Assembly: GCF_036898095.1 (NCBI RefSeq)
Contig: NC_090725.1
Span: 320,926,539-320,990,538, forward strand
DNA length: 64,000 bases
DNA from: Palaemon carinicauda
Lineage: Eukaryota; Arthropoda; Malacostraca; Decapoda; Palaemonidae
Direction of reading: 5' to 3'
Both the position numbers and the translations under genes were made by a program. This document shows positions 36,048-48,115 of the stretch, in pieces (positions within the stretch are counted from its first letter, which is position 1; each line of letters starts with the position of its first letter). The notes beneath the pieces are model-generated. The model had not been told where the DNA came from. It searched no databases and saw only the letters and a list, made by a program, of their open reading frames with translations.

Positions 36048-36583
36048 TCAAAGTACTTGGAACGTTATAGATGCTTCTGAGGGAAGATATGGAAGTGATT
36101 TTAACCTTTTCGGAGTATTTTGAAAGTTATTGAAGCTATCTGAGCGAGCATCTGGCAGTAATTTTAGTCTTCTCGAAGTATTTTGAACGTTATAAATTCT
36201 TTCTGTGGGAAGATTTGGCAGTGGTTTTAGTCTTCTCGAAGTATTTCGAAGGTTATAAATGCTTTCTGTGGGAAGATTTGGCAGTGATTTTAGTCTTCTC
36301 GAAGTATTTTGAACGTTTTAAATGCTTTCTGCAGGAAGATTTGGCAGTGATTTTAGTCTTCTCGAAGTATTTTGAACGTTATGAACGCTTTCTGCGGGAA
36401 GATTTGGCAGTGATTTTAGTCTTCTCGAAGTATTTTGAACGTTATAAATGCTTTCTGCGGGAAGATTTGGCAGTGATTTTAGTCGTTTTAAAGTATTATG
36501 AACGCTATAGATGCTGTGTGAGGGAAGATCTGGCAGTAATTTTAGTCTTTTCGAAGTACTTGGAACGTTATAGATGCTTCTGA
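36048..36583 (+). repeat. C-monomer block, gamma of X (T2)
   Basis: T2 block; its exit monomer reads GTCGTTTTAAAGTATTATG, a variant shared by gamma of Y and Z that separates gamma from alpha. Confidence 0.85.
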
Positions 36584-37133
36584 GCGAAGATCTGTAAGTG
36601 ATTTTATTCTTTTCGAAGTGTTTTGAAAATTATTGAACCTATCTGAGAGAGCATCTGGCAGTAATTTTAGTCTACTCGAAGTATTTTGAACGCTATTAAT
36701 GCTGTCTGAGCAAAAATCTGACATTATTTTCAATGTTTCTGAAGTATTTGAACGTTTTATATGCAGTCTGAGCGAAGATTTGGCAGTAATTTCAGTCTTT
36801 TCGAAGTATTTTGAACGTTATAGATGCTGTGTGAGCTAAAATCTGGCAGTGTTTTTAGTCTTCTTTAAAGATTTGAACGTTATAGATGCTGTCTGAGGGA
36901 AAACCGGGCAGTATTTTTTGTCTTCTTTAAGTATTTGATCGTTATAGATGCTGTCTGGGGGAAAATCCGGCAGTATTTTTAGTCTTCTTTAAGTATTTGA
37001 ATGTTATAGATTCTGTCTGAGGGGAAATCCGGCAGTATTTTTTGTCTTCTTTAAGTATTTGAATGTTTTAGATGCAGTCTGAGCGAAGATTTGGCAGTAA
37101 TTTCAGTTTTTCGAAGTATTTTGAACGTTATAG

Positions 37134-37463
37134 ATGCTGTGTGAGCTAAAATCTGGCAGTATTTTTGGTCTTCTCGAAATATTTTTAACGCTGCAGATCT
37201 TTTTGATGGAAGGGTTGACGGTAATTTTAATCTTCTCAAAGTACTTGGAACGTTATAAATGCTTTCTGTGGGAAGATTTGGCAGTGATTTTTGTCTTCTC
37301 GGAGTATTTTGAACGTTATAAATGCTTTCTGTGGGAAGATTTGGCAGTGATTTTAGTCTTTTCTAAGTATTTTGAACGTTATAAATGCTTTCTGCGGGAA
37401 GATTTGGCAGTGATTTTAGTCTTCTCGAAGTATTTTGAACGTTATAAATGCTTTCTGCAGTAA
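37134..37463 (+). repeat. C-monomer block, delta of X (T3)
   Basis: Four C monomers including the TTTTCTAAG monomer; the last carries GCAGTAAGATTTG (TAA), as in delta of Y and Z. Gives the 5' half of the chimeric block. Confidence 0.85.
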
Positions 37464-38259
37464 GATTTGGCAGTGATTTTAGTCGTTTCAAAGTATTGTG
37501 AACGCTATACATGCTGTGTGAGGGAAGATCTGGCAGTAATTTTAGTATTTTCGAAGTACTTGGAACGTTATAGATGCTTCTGAGCGAAGATCTCTAAGTG
37601 ATTTTATTCTTTTCGAAGTATTATGAAAATTATTGAACCTATCTGAGAGAGCATATGGCTGTAATTTTAGTCTACTCGAAGTATTTTGAACGTTATTGAT
37701 GCTGTGTGAGCAAAAATCTGACAGTATTTTCAATGTTTCTGAAGTATTTGAACGTTATAGATGCTGTCTGAGGGAAAATCCGGCAGTATTTTTAGTCTTC
37801 TTTAAGTATTTGAACGTTATAGATGCTGTCTGAGGGAAAATCCGGCAGTATTTTTAGTCTTCTTTAAGTATTTGAATGTTTTAGATGCAGTCTGAGCGAA
37901 GATTTGGCAGTAATTTCAGTCTTTTCGAAGTATTTTGAACGTTATAGATGCTGTGTGAGCTAAAATCTGGCAGTATTTTTAGTCTTCTTTAAGTATTTGA
38001 ACGTTATAGATGCTGTCTGAGGGAAAACCGGGCAGTATTTTTAGTCTTCTTTAAGTATTTGATCGTTATAGATGCTGTCTGGGGGAAAATCCGGCAGTAT
38101 TTTTAGTCTTTTTTAAGTATTTGAACGTTATAGATGCTGTCTGAGGGAAAATCCGGCAGTATTTTTAGTCTTCTTTTTAAGTATTTGAATGTTTTAGATT
38201 CAGTCTGAGCGAAGATTTGGCAGTAGTTTCAGTTTTTCGAAGTATTTTGAACGTTATAG

Positions 38260-38709
38260 ATGCTGTGTGAGCTAAAATCTGGCAGTATTTTTAGTCTTCT
38301 TGAAATATTTTTAACGCTGCAGATCTTTTTGATGAAAGGGTTGACAGTAATTTTAATCTTCTCAAAGTACTTGGAACGTTCTAAATGCTTTCTGTGGGAA
38401 GATTTGGCAGTGATTTTTGTCTTCTCGGAGTATTTTGAACGTTATAAATGCTTTCTGCGGGAAGATTTGGCAGTGATTTTAGTCTTCTCGAAGTATTTTG
38501 AACGTTATAAATGCTTTTTGCGGGAAGATTTGGCAGTGAATTTAGTCTTCTCGAGGTATTTTGAACGTTATAAATGCTTTCTGCGGGAAGATTTGGCAGT
38601 GATTTTAGTCGTTTCAAAGTATTGTGAACGCTATAGATGCTGTGTGATGGAAGATCTGGCAGTAATTTTAGTCTTTTCGAAGTACTTGGAACGTTATAAA
38701 TGCTTCTGA
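38260..38709 (+). repeat. C-monomer block, epsilon of X (T3)
   Basis: Diagnostic GATGAAAGGGTTG entrance and GTGAATTTAGTC plus CTCGAGGTATT monomers, shared with 46732 and 56266. Private GTTCTAAATG near 38379. Confidence 0.85.
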
Positions 38710-39437
38710 GCGAAGATCTGTAAGTGATTTTATTCTTTTCGAAGTATTTTGAAAATTATTGAACCTATCTGATAGAGCATCTGGTAGTAATTTTAGTCTA
38801 CTCGAAGTATTTTGAACGTTATTGATGCTGTCTGAGCAAAAATCTGACAGTATTTTCAATGTTTCTGAAGTATTTGAACGTTATAAATGCTGTCTGGGGG
38901 AAAATCGGGCAGTATTTTTAGTCTTTTCCTAGTAATTTTAACGTTATAGTGGCTGTTTGAAGGAAGATATGGCATTAATTTTAGTATTGAAATATTTTGA
39001 ACGTTATAGATTCTAGTTGAGGGAAAATTTGACAGTAATTTTAATCTTCGCGAAGTATTTTGAACGTTATGGATGCTGTGTGACCATAGATTAGCATTAA
39101 TTTCAGTCTTCTCGAAGAATTTTGAACGTTATTGATGCGGTCTGAGCGAATGTGTGGCAGTAATTTTGGTCTTTTAGAAGTGTTTTTTTGATATTATAGA
39201 TTCTTCTGAAACGAAGGTTTGGCAGTTATTTTAGTCTTCTTTAAGCGTTTTAAATGTTACATATGCTTTTTGAGCGTAGATTTGGCAGAAATTTAGCCCT
39301 TTCAAAGTGTTTTAAATATTATAGATGCTGTCTGAGCGATGATCTGTCAGTAATTTTAGCTTTCTCGCAGCGTTTTAAATATTATAGATGCTCTATGAGC
39401 GAAGGTCTGGCAGTAATTTTAGTCTTTTCAAAGTTTT

Positions 39438-39644
39438 CTCGTGTTTTTCTGTCTATAATTCATTGTTCTCATATATCAGCAATCCTCTTATAGTGATGAA
39501 CATAAAGCGTGATTGAAAGAACTCCTCTCTTGCTCTGTAAAATCCCTTTGGTCTTGTCAATTAGGTTTTTTGACAAACATGTGGTTTTAATCAAAGGTAC
39601 CTAAAAATTTACAACATAATTATTTTTTTTTTCATTTGATTAAG
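39438..39644 (+). repeat. Non-monomeric spacer, copy 8 (start of Y)
   Basis: ACAAACATGTGG form; matches copies 7 and 9 by eye. Confidence 0.9.
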
Positions 39645-41647
39645 TACTTTTAGTCTTCTCGAATTATTTTGAACATTTTATTGCGGTCTGAGTGAAGATT
39701 TGGCAGTAATTTTAGTCTTTTCAAAGTATTTCGAACGTTATAGATATGGCCTGAGCGAAGAAATATAGTAATTTTATTCTTTTCGAAGCATTTTGAACGT
39801 TATAGATGCTGTCTGAGCGGAGATATGACAGTAATTTTTGTCTTCTTCAAGTATTTGAACGTTATAGATGCTGTCTGAAGGAAAACCCGGCAGTATTTTT
39901 AGTCTTCTTTAAGTATTTGATCGTTATAGATGCTGTCTGGGGGAAAATCTGGCAGTATTTTTAGTCTTCTTTAAGTATTTGAACGTTATAGATGCTGTCT
40001 GAGGGAAAATCCGGCAGTATTTTTAGTCTTCTTTAAGTATTTGAACGTTATAGATGGTGTCTGAGGGAAAATCCGGCAGTATTTTTAGTCTTCTTTAAGT
40101 ATTTGAACGTTTTAGATGCAGTCTGAGCGAAGATTTGGCAGTAATTTCAGTCTTTTCGAAGTATTTTGAAAGTTATAGATGCTGTGTGAGCTAAAATCTG
40201 GCAGTAATTTTAGTCTTCTTTAAGTATTTGAACGTTATAGATGCTGTCTGAGGGAAAATCCGGCAGTATTTTTAGTCTTCTTTAAGTATTTGAACATTAT
40301 AGATGCAGTCTGAGGGAAATTCCGTCAGTATTTTTAGTCTTCTTTAAGTATTTGAACGTTATAGATGCTGTCTGAGGGAAAATCCGGCAGTATTGTTAGT
40401 CTTCTTTAAGTATTTGAACGTTTTATATGCAGTCTGAACGAAGATTTGGCAGTAATTTCAGTCTTTTCGAAGTATTTTGAACGTTATAGATGCTGTGTGA
40501 GCTAAATTCTGGCAGTATTTTTAGTGTTCTTTAAGTATTTGAACGTTATAGATGCTGTCTGAGGGAAAATCCGGCAGTATTTTTAGTCTTTAAGTATTTG
40601 AACGTTTTAGATGTAGTCTGAGCGAAGATTTGGTAGTAATTTCAGTCTTTTCGAAGTATTTTGAACGTTATAGATGCTGTGTGAGCTAAAATCTGGCAGT
40701 ATTTTTATTCTTCTTTAAGTATTTGAACGTTATAGATGCTGTCTGAGGGAAAATCCGGCAGTATTTTTAGTCTTCTTGGAGTATTTGAACGTTTTAGATG
40801 CAGTCTGAGCGAAGATTTGGCAGTAATTTCAGTCTTTTCGAAGTATTTTGAACGTTATAGATGCTGTGTGAGCTAAAATCTGGCAGTATTTTTAGTCTTC
40901 TTTAAGTATTTGAACGTTAAAGATGCTGTCTGAGGGAAAATCCGGCACTATTTTTAGTCTTCTTTAAGTATTTGAACGTTTTAGATGCAGTCTGAGCGAA
41001 GATTTGGCAGTAATTTCATTCTTTTCGAAGTATTTTGAACGTTATAGATGCTGTGTGAGCTAAAATCTGGCAGTATTTTTAGTCTTCTTTAAGTATATGA
41101 TCGTTATAGATGCTGTCTGGGGGAAAATCTGGCAGTATTTTTAGTCTTCTTTAAGTATTTGAACGTTTTAGATGCAGTCTGAGCGAAGATTTGGCAGTAA
41201 TTTCAGTCTTTTCGAAGTATTTTGAACGTTATACATGCTGTGTGAGCTAAAATCTGGCAGTATTTTTAGTCTTTTTTAAGTATTTGAACGTAATAGATGC
41301 TGTCTGAGGGAAAATCCGGCAGTATTTTTAGTCTTCTTTAAGTATTTGAACATTATAGATGCTGTCTGATGGAAAATCCGGCAGTACTTTTAGTCTTCTT
41401 TAAGTATTTGAACGTTATATATGCTGTCTGAGGGAAAATCCGGCAGTATTTTTAGTCTTCTTTAAGTATTTGAACGTTATAGATGCTGTCTGAGCGAAGA
41501 TTTGGCAGTAATTTCAGTCTTTTCAAAGTATTTTGAACGTTATAGATGCTGTGTGAGCTAAAATCTTGCAGTATTTTTAGTCTTTTCGAAATATTTTTAA
41601 CGCTGTAGATCTTTTTGATTGAAGGGTTGACAGTAATTTTAATCTTC

Positions 41648-42183
41648 TCAAAGTACTTGGAACGTTATAGATGCTTCTGAGGGAAGATATGGAAGTGATT
41701 TTAACCTTTTCGGAGTATTTTGAAAGTTATTGAAGCTATCTGAGCGAGCATATGGCAGTAATTTTAGTCTTCTCGAAGTATTTTGAACGTTATAAATTCT
41801 TTCTGTGGGAAGATTTGGCAGTGGTTTTAGTCTTCTCGAAGTATTTTGAAGGTTATAAATGCTTTCTGTGGGAAGATTTGGCAGTGATTTTAGTCTTCTC
41901 AAAGTATTTTGAACGTTTTAAATGCTTTCTGCAGGAAGATTTGGCAGTGATTTTAGTCTTCTCGAAGTATTTTGAACGTTATGAACGCTTTCTGCGGGAA
42001 GATTTGGCAGTGATTTTAGTCTTCTCGAAGTATTTTGAACGTTATAAATGCTTTCTGCGGGAAGATTTGGCAGTGATTTTAGTCGTTTCAAAGTATTGTG
42101 AACGCTATAGATGCTGTGTGAGGGAAGATCTGGCAGTAATTTTAGTCTTTTCGAAGTACTTGGAACGTTATAGATGCTTCTGA
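41648..42183 (+). repeat. C-monomer block, alpha of Y (T2)
   Basis: As alpha of X, but GAGCATATGGCAG near 41746 creates an ATG that extends the open frame by one monomer. Private change. Confidence 0.85.
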
Positions 42184-42733
42184 GCGAAGATCTGTAAGTG
42201 ATTTTATTCTTTTCGAAGTGTTTTGAAAATTATTGAACCTATCTGAGAGAGCATCTGGCAGTAATTTTAGTCTACTCGAAGTATTTTGAACGCTATTAAT
42301 GCTGTCTGAGCAAAAATCTGACATTATTTTCAATGTTTCTGAAGTATTTGAACGTTTTATATGCAGTCTGAGCGAAGATTTGGCAGTAATTTCAATCTTT
42401 TCGAAGTATTTTGAACGTTATAGATGCTTTGTGAGCTAAAATCTGGCAGTGTTTTTAGTCTTCTTTAAAGATTTGAACGTTATAGATGCTGTCTGAGGGA
42501 AAACCGGGCAGTATTTTTTGTCTTCTTTAAGTATTTGATCGTTATAGATGCTGTCTGGGGGAAAATCCGGCAGTATTTTTAGTCTTCTTTAAGTATTTGA
42601 ATGTTATAGATTCTGTCTGAGGGGAAATCCGGCAGTATTTTTTGTCTTCTTTAAGTATTTGAATGTTTTAGATGCAGTCTGAGCGAAGATTTGGCAGTAA
42701 TTTCAGTTTTTCGAAGTATTTTGAACGTTAAAG

Positions 42734-42965
42734 ATGCTGTGTGAGCTAAAATCTGGCAGTATTTTTAGTCTTCTTGAAATATTTTTAACGCTGCAGATCT
42801 TTTTGATGGAAGGGTTGACAGTAATTTTAATCTTCTCAAAGTACTTGGAACGTTATAAATGCTTTCTGTGGGAAGATTTGGCAGTGATTTTAGTCTTCTC
42901 GAAGTATTTTGAACGTTATAAATGCTTTCTGCGGTAAGATTTGGCAGTGATTTTAGTCGTTTCAA
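42734..42965 (+). repeat. C-monomer block, beta of Y (short T3)
   Basis: Same two-monomer block and same TAA as beta of X. It directly follows the alpha tail, with no chimeric block between. Confidence 0.85.
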
Positions 42966-44519
42966 AGTATTGTGAACGCTATAGATGCTGTGTGAGGGAA
43001 GATCTGGCAGTAATTTTAGTATTTTCGAAGTACTTGGAACGTTATAGATGCTTCTGAGCGAAGATCTCTAAGTGATTTTATTCTTTTCGAAGTATTATGA
43101 AAATTATTGAACCTATCTGAGAGAGCATATGGCTGTAATTTTAGTCTACTCGAAGTATTTTGAACGTTATTGATGCTGTGTGAGCAAAAATCTGACAGTA
43201 TTTTCAATGTTTCTGAAGTATTTGAACGTTATAGATGCTGTCTGAGGGAAAATCCGGCAGTATTTTTAGTCTTCTTTAAGTATTTGAACGTTATAGATGC
43301 TGTCTGAGGGAAAATCCGGCAGTATTTTTAGTCTTCTTTAAGTATTTGAATGTTTTAGATGCAGTCTGAGCGAAGATTTGGCAGTAATTTCAGTCTTTTC
43401 GAAGTATTTTGAACGTTATAGGTGCTGTGTGAGCTAAAATCTGGCAGTATTTTTAGTCTTCTTTAAGTATTTGAACGTTATAGATGCTGTCTGAGGGAAA
43501 ACCGGGCAGTATTTTTTGTCTTCTTTAAGTATTTGATCGTTATAGATGCTGTGTGGGGGAAAATCCGGCAGTATTTTTAGTCTTCTTTAAGTATTTGAAC
43601 GTTATAGATGCTGTCTGAGGGAAAATCCTGCAGTATTTTTAGTCTTCTTGGAGTATTTGAACGTTTTAGATGCAGTCTGAGCGAAGATTTGGCAGTAATT
43701 TCAGTCTTTTCGAAGTATTTTGAACGTTATAGATGCTGTGTGAGCTAAAATCTGGCAGTATTTTTAGTCTTCTTTAAGTATTTGAACGTTAAAGATGCTG
43801 TCTGAGGGAAAATCCGGCACTATTTTTAGTCTTCTTTAAGTATTTGAACGTTTTAGATGCAGTCTGAGCGAAGATTTGGCAGTAATTTCATTCTTTTCGA
43901 AGTATTTTGAACGTTATAGATGCTGTGTGAGCTAAAATCTGGCAGTATTTTTAGTCTTCTTTAAGTATATGATCGTTATAGATGCTGTCTGGGGGAAAAT
44001 CTGGCAGTATTTTTAGTCTTCTTTAAGTATTTGAACGTTTTAGATGCAGTCTGAGCGAAGATTTGGCAGTAATTTCAGTCTTTTCGAAGTATTTTGAACG
44101 TTATACATGCTGTGTGAGCTAAAATCTGGCAGTATTTTTAGTCTTTTTTAAGTATTTGAACGTTATAGATGCTGTCTGAGGGAAAATCCGGCAGTATTTT
44201 TAGTCTTCTTTAAGTATTTGAACATTTTAGATGCTGTCTGATGGAAAATCCGGCAGTACTTTTAGTCTTCTTTAAGTATTTGAACGTTATATATGCTGTC
44301 TGAGGGAAAATCCGGCAGTATTTTTAGTCTTCTTTAAGTATTTGAACGTTATAGATGCTGTCTGAGCGAAGATTTGGCAGTAATTTCAGTCTTTTCAAAG
44401 TATTTTGAACGTTATAGATGCTGTGTGAGCTAAAATCTTGCAGTATTTTTAGTCTTTTCGAAATATTTTTAACGCTGTAGATCTTTTTGATTGAAGGGTT
44501 GACAGTAATTTTAATCTTC

Positions 44520-45055
44520 TCAAAGTACTTGGAACGTTATAGATGCTTCTGAGGGAAGATATGGAAGTGATTTTAACCTTTTCGGAGTATTTTGAAAGTT
44601 ATTGAAGCTATCTGAGCGAGCATCTGGCAGTAATTTTAGTCTTCTCGAAGTGTTTTGAACGTTATAAATTCTTTCTGTGGGAAGATTTGGCAGTGGTTTT
44701 AGTCTTCTCGAAGTATTTTGAAGGTTATAAATGCTTTCTGTGGGAAGATTTGGCAGTGATTTTAGTCTTCTCGAAGTATTTTGAACGTTTTAAATGCTTT
44801 CTGCAGGAAGATTTGGCAGTGATTTTAGTCTTCTCGAAGTATTTTGAACGTTATGAACGCTTTCTGCGGGAAGATTTGGCAGTGATTTTAGTCTTCTCGA
44901 AGTATTTTGAACGTTATAAATGCTTTCTGCGGGAAGATTTGGCAGTGATTTTAGTCGTTTTAAAGTATTATGAACGCTATAGATGCTGTGTGAGGGAAGA
45001 TCTGGCAGTAATTTTAGTCTTTTCGAAGTACTTGGAACGTTATAGATGCTTCTGA
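44520..45055 (+). repeat. C-monomer block, gamma of Y (T2)
   Basis: Matches gamma of X; private CGAAGTGTTTTGAACG near 44646. Confidence 0.85.
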
Positions 45056-45605
45056 GCGAAGATCTGTAAGTGATTTTATTCTTTTCGAAGTGTTTTGAAA
45101 ATTATTGAACCTATCTGAGAGAGCATCTGGCAGTAATTTTAGTCTACTCGAAGTATTTTGAACGCTATTAATGCTGTCTGAGCAAAAATCTGACATTATT
45201 TTCAATGTTTCTGAAGTATTTGAACGTTTTATATGCAGTCTGAGCGAAGATTTGGCAGTAATTTCAGTCTTTTCGAAGTATTTTGAACGTTATAGATGCT
45301 GTGTGAGCTAAAATCTGGCAGTGTTTTTAGTCTTCTTTAAAGATTTGAACGTTATAGATGCTGTCTGAGGGAAAACCGGGCAGTATTTTTTGTCTTCTTT
45401 AAGTATTTGATCGTTATAGATGCTGTCTGGGGGAAAATCCGGCAGTATTTTTAGTCTTCTTTAAGTATTTGAATGTTATAGATTCTGTCTGAGGGGAAAT
45501 CCGGCAGTATTTTTTGTCTTCTTTAAGTATTTGAATGTTTTAGATGCAGTCTGAGCGAAGATTTGGCAGTAATTTCAGTTTTTCGAAGTATTTTGAACGT
45601 TATAG

Positions 45606-45935
45606 ATGCTGCGTGAGCTAAAATCTGGCAGTATTTTTAGTCTTCTCGAAATATTTTTAACGCTGCAGATCTTTTTGATGGAAGGGTTGACGGTAATTTT
45701 AATCTTCTCAAAGTACTTGGAACGTTATAAATGCTTTCTGTGGGAAGATTTGGCAGTGATTTTTGTCTTCTCGGAGTATTTTGAACGTTATAAATGCTTT
45801 CTGTGGGAAGATTTGGCAGTGATTTTAGTCTTTTCTAAGTATTTTGAACGTTATAAATGCTTTCTGCGGGAAGATTTGGCAGTGATTTTAGTCTTCTCGA
45901 AGTATTTTGAACGTTATAAATGCTTTCTGCAGTAA
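45606..45935 (+). repeat. C-monomer block, delta of Y (T3)
   Basis: Matches delta of X, including GTTGACGGTAATTTT and the terminal GCAGTAAG stop. Confidence 0.85.
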
Positions 45936-46731
45936 GATTTGGCAGTGATTTTAGTCGTTTCAAAGTATTGTGAACGCTATACATGCTGTGTGAGGGAAGA
46001 TCTGGCAGTAATTTTAGTATTTTCGAAGTACTTGGAACGTTATAGATGCTTCTGAGCGAAGATCTCTAAGTGATTTTATTCTTTTCGAAGTATTATGAAA
46101 ATTATTGAACCTATCTGAGAGAGCATATGGCTGTAATTTTAGTCTACTCGAAGTATTTTGAACGTTATTGATGCTGTGTGAGCAAAAATCTGACAGTATT
46201 TTCAATGTTTCTGAAGTATTTGAACGTTATAGATGCTGTCTGAGGGAAAATCCGGCAGTATTTTTAGTCTTCTTTAAGTATTTGAACGTTATAGATGCTG
46301 TCTGAGGGAAAATCCGGCAGTATTTTTAGTCTTCTTTAAGTATTTGAATGTTTTAGATGCAGTCTGAGCGAAGATTTGGCAGTAATTTCAGTCTTTTCGA
46401 AGTATTTTGAACGTTATAGATGCTGTGTGAGCTAAAATCTGGCAGTATTTTTAGTCTTCTTTAAGTATTTGAACGTTATAGATGCTGTCTGAGGGAAAAC
46501 CGGGCAGTATTTTTAGTCTTCTTTTAGTATTTGATCGTTATAGATGCTGTCTGGGGGAAAATCCGGCAGTATTTTTAGTCTTTTTTAAGTATTTGAACGT
46601 TATAGATGCTGTCTGAGGGAAAATCCGGCAGTATTTTTAGTCTTCTTTTTAAGTATTTGAATGTTTTAGATTCAGTCTGAGCGAAGATTTGGCAGTAGTT
46701 TCAGTTTTTCGAAGTATTTTGAACGTTATAG

Positions 46732-47181
46732 ATGCTGTGTGAGCTAAAATCTGGCAGTATTTTTAGTCTTCTTGAAATATTTTTAACGCTGCAGATCTTT
46801 TTGATGAAAGGGTTGACAGTAATTTTAATCTTCTCAAAGTACTTGGAACGTTATAAATGCTTTCTGTGGGAAGATTTGGCAGTGATTTTTGTCTTCTCGG
46901 AGTATTTTGAACGTTATAAATGCTTTCTGCGGGAAGATTTGGCAGTGATTTTAGTCTTCTCGAAGTATTTTGAACGTTATAAATGCTTTTTGCGGGAAGA
47001 TTTGGCAGTGAATTTAGTCTTCTCGAGGTATTTTGAACGTTATAAATGCTTTCTGCGGGAAGATTTGGCAGTGATTTTAGTCGTTTCAAAGTATTGTGAA
47101 CGCTATAGATGCTGTGTGATGGAAGATCTGGCAGTAATTTTAGTCTTTTCGAAGTACTTGGAACGTTATAAATGCTTCTGA
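46732..47181 (+). repeat. C-monomer block, epsilon of Y (T3)
   Basis: Matches epsilon of X. Its tail has GATTCTGTCTGAGC and AACGTATAAATG, shared with the unit ending at 29653 rather than with X or Z, so tail variants are reshuffled among copies. Confidence 0.85.
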
Positions 47182-47908
47182 GCGAAGATCTGTAAGTGAT
47201 TTTATTCTTTTCGAAGTATTTTGAAAATTATTGAACCTATCTGATAGAGCATCTGGTAGTAATTTTAGTCTACTCGAAGTATTTTGAACGTTATTGATTC
47301 TGTCTGAGCAAAAATCTGACAGTATTTTCAATGTTTCTGAAGTATTTGAACGTATAAATGCTGTCTAAGGGAAAATCGGGCAGTATTTTTAGTCTTTTCC
47401 TAGTATTTTTAACGTTATAGTGGCTGTTTGAGGGAAGATATGGCATTAATTTTAGTATTGAAATATTTTGAACGTTATAGATTCTAGTTGAGGGAAAATT
47501 TGACAATAATTTTAATTTTCGCGGAATATTTTGAACGTTATGGATGCTGTGTGACCATAGATTAGCATTGATTTCAGTCTTCTCGAAGAATTTTGAACGT
47601 TATTGATGCTGTCTGAGCGAATGTGTGGCAGTAATTTTGGTCTTTTAGAAGTGTTTTTTTTATATTATAGATTCTTCTGAAACGAAGGTTTGGCAGTTAT
47701 TTTAGTCTTCTTTAAGCGTTTTAAATGTTACATATGCTTTCTGAGCGTAGATTTGGCAGAAATTTAGCCCTTTCAAAGTGTTTTAAATATTATAGATGCT
47801 GTCTGAGCGATGATCTGTCAGTAATTTTAGTTTTCTCGCAGCGTTTTAAATATTATAGATGCTCTATGAGCGAAGGTCTGGCAGTAATTTTAGTCTTTTC
47901 AAAGTTTT

Positions 47909-48115
47909 CTCGTGTTTTTCTGTCTATAATTCATTGTTCTCATATATCAGCAATCCTCTTATAGTGATGAACATAAAGCGTGATTGAAAGAACTCCTCTC
48001 TTGCTCTGTAAAATCCCTTTGGTCTTGTCAATTAGGTTTTTTGACAAACATGTGGTTTTAATCAAAGGTACCTAAAAATTTACAACATAATTATTTTTTT
48101 TTTCATTTGATTAAG
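47909..48115 (+). repeat. Non-monomeric spacer, copy 9 (start of Z)
   Basis: ACAAACATGTGG form; matches copies 7 and 8 by eye. Confidence 0.9.

Larger units (their letters stand above)
29654..39437 (+). repeat. Superunit X (9,784 bp)
   Basis: C blocks in order: alpha (T2, 32175-32710), chimeric block (33199-33711), beta (T3 short, 34262-34493), gamma (T2, 36048-36583), delta (T3, 37134-37463), epsilon (T3, 38260-38709), then the T3 tail. Compared with Y it has a 311-bp duplication in the first A/B run and an extra ~1,001-bp segment carrying the chimeric block. Otherwise the order and spacing match: beta to delta 2,872 bp, gamma to delta 919 bp, delta to epsilon 1,126 bp. Confidence 0.9.
39438..47908 (+). 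repeat. Superunit Y (8,471 bp)
   Basis: Same as X and Z but without the chimeric-block segment. Blocks are alpha (41648-42183), beta (42734-42965), gamma (44520-45055), delta (45606-45935), epsilon (46732-47181). Alpha to gamma and beta to delta are both 2,872 bp, which shows the nested duplication most cleanly. Confidence 0.9.
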
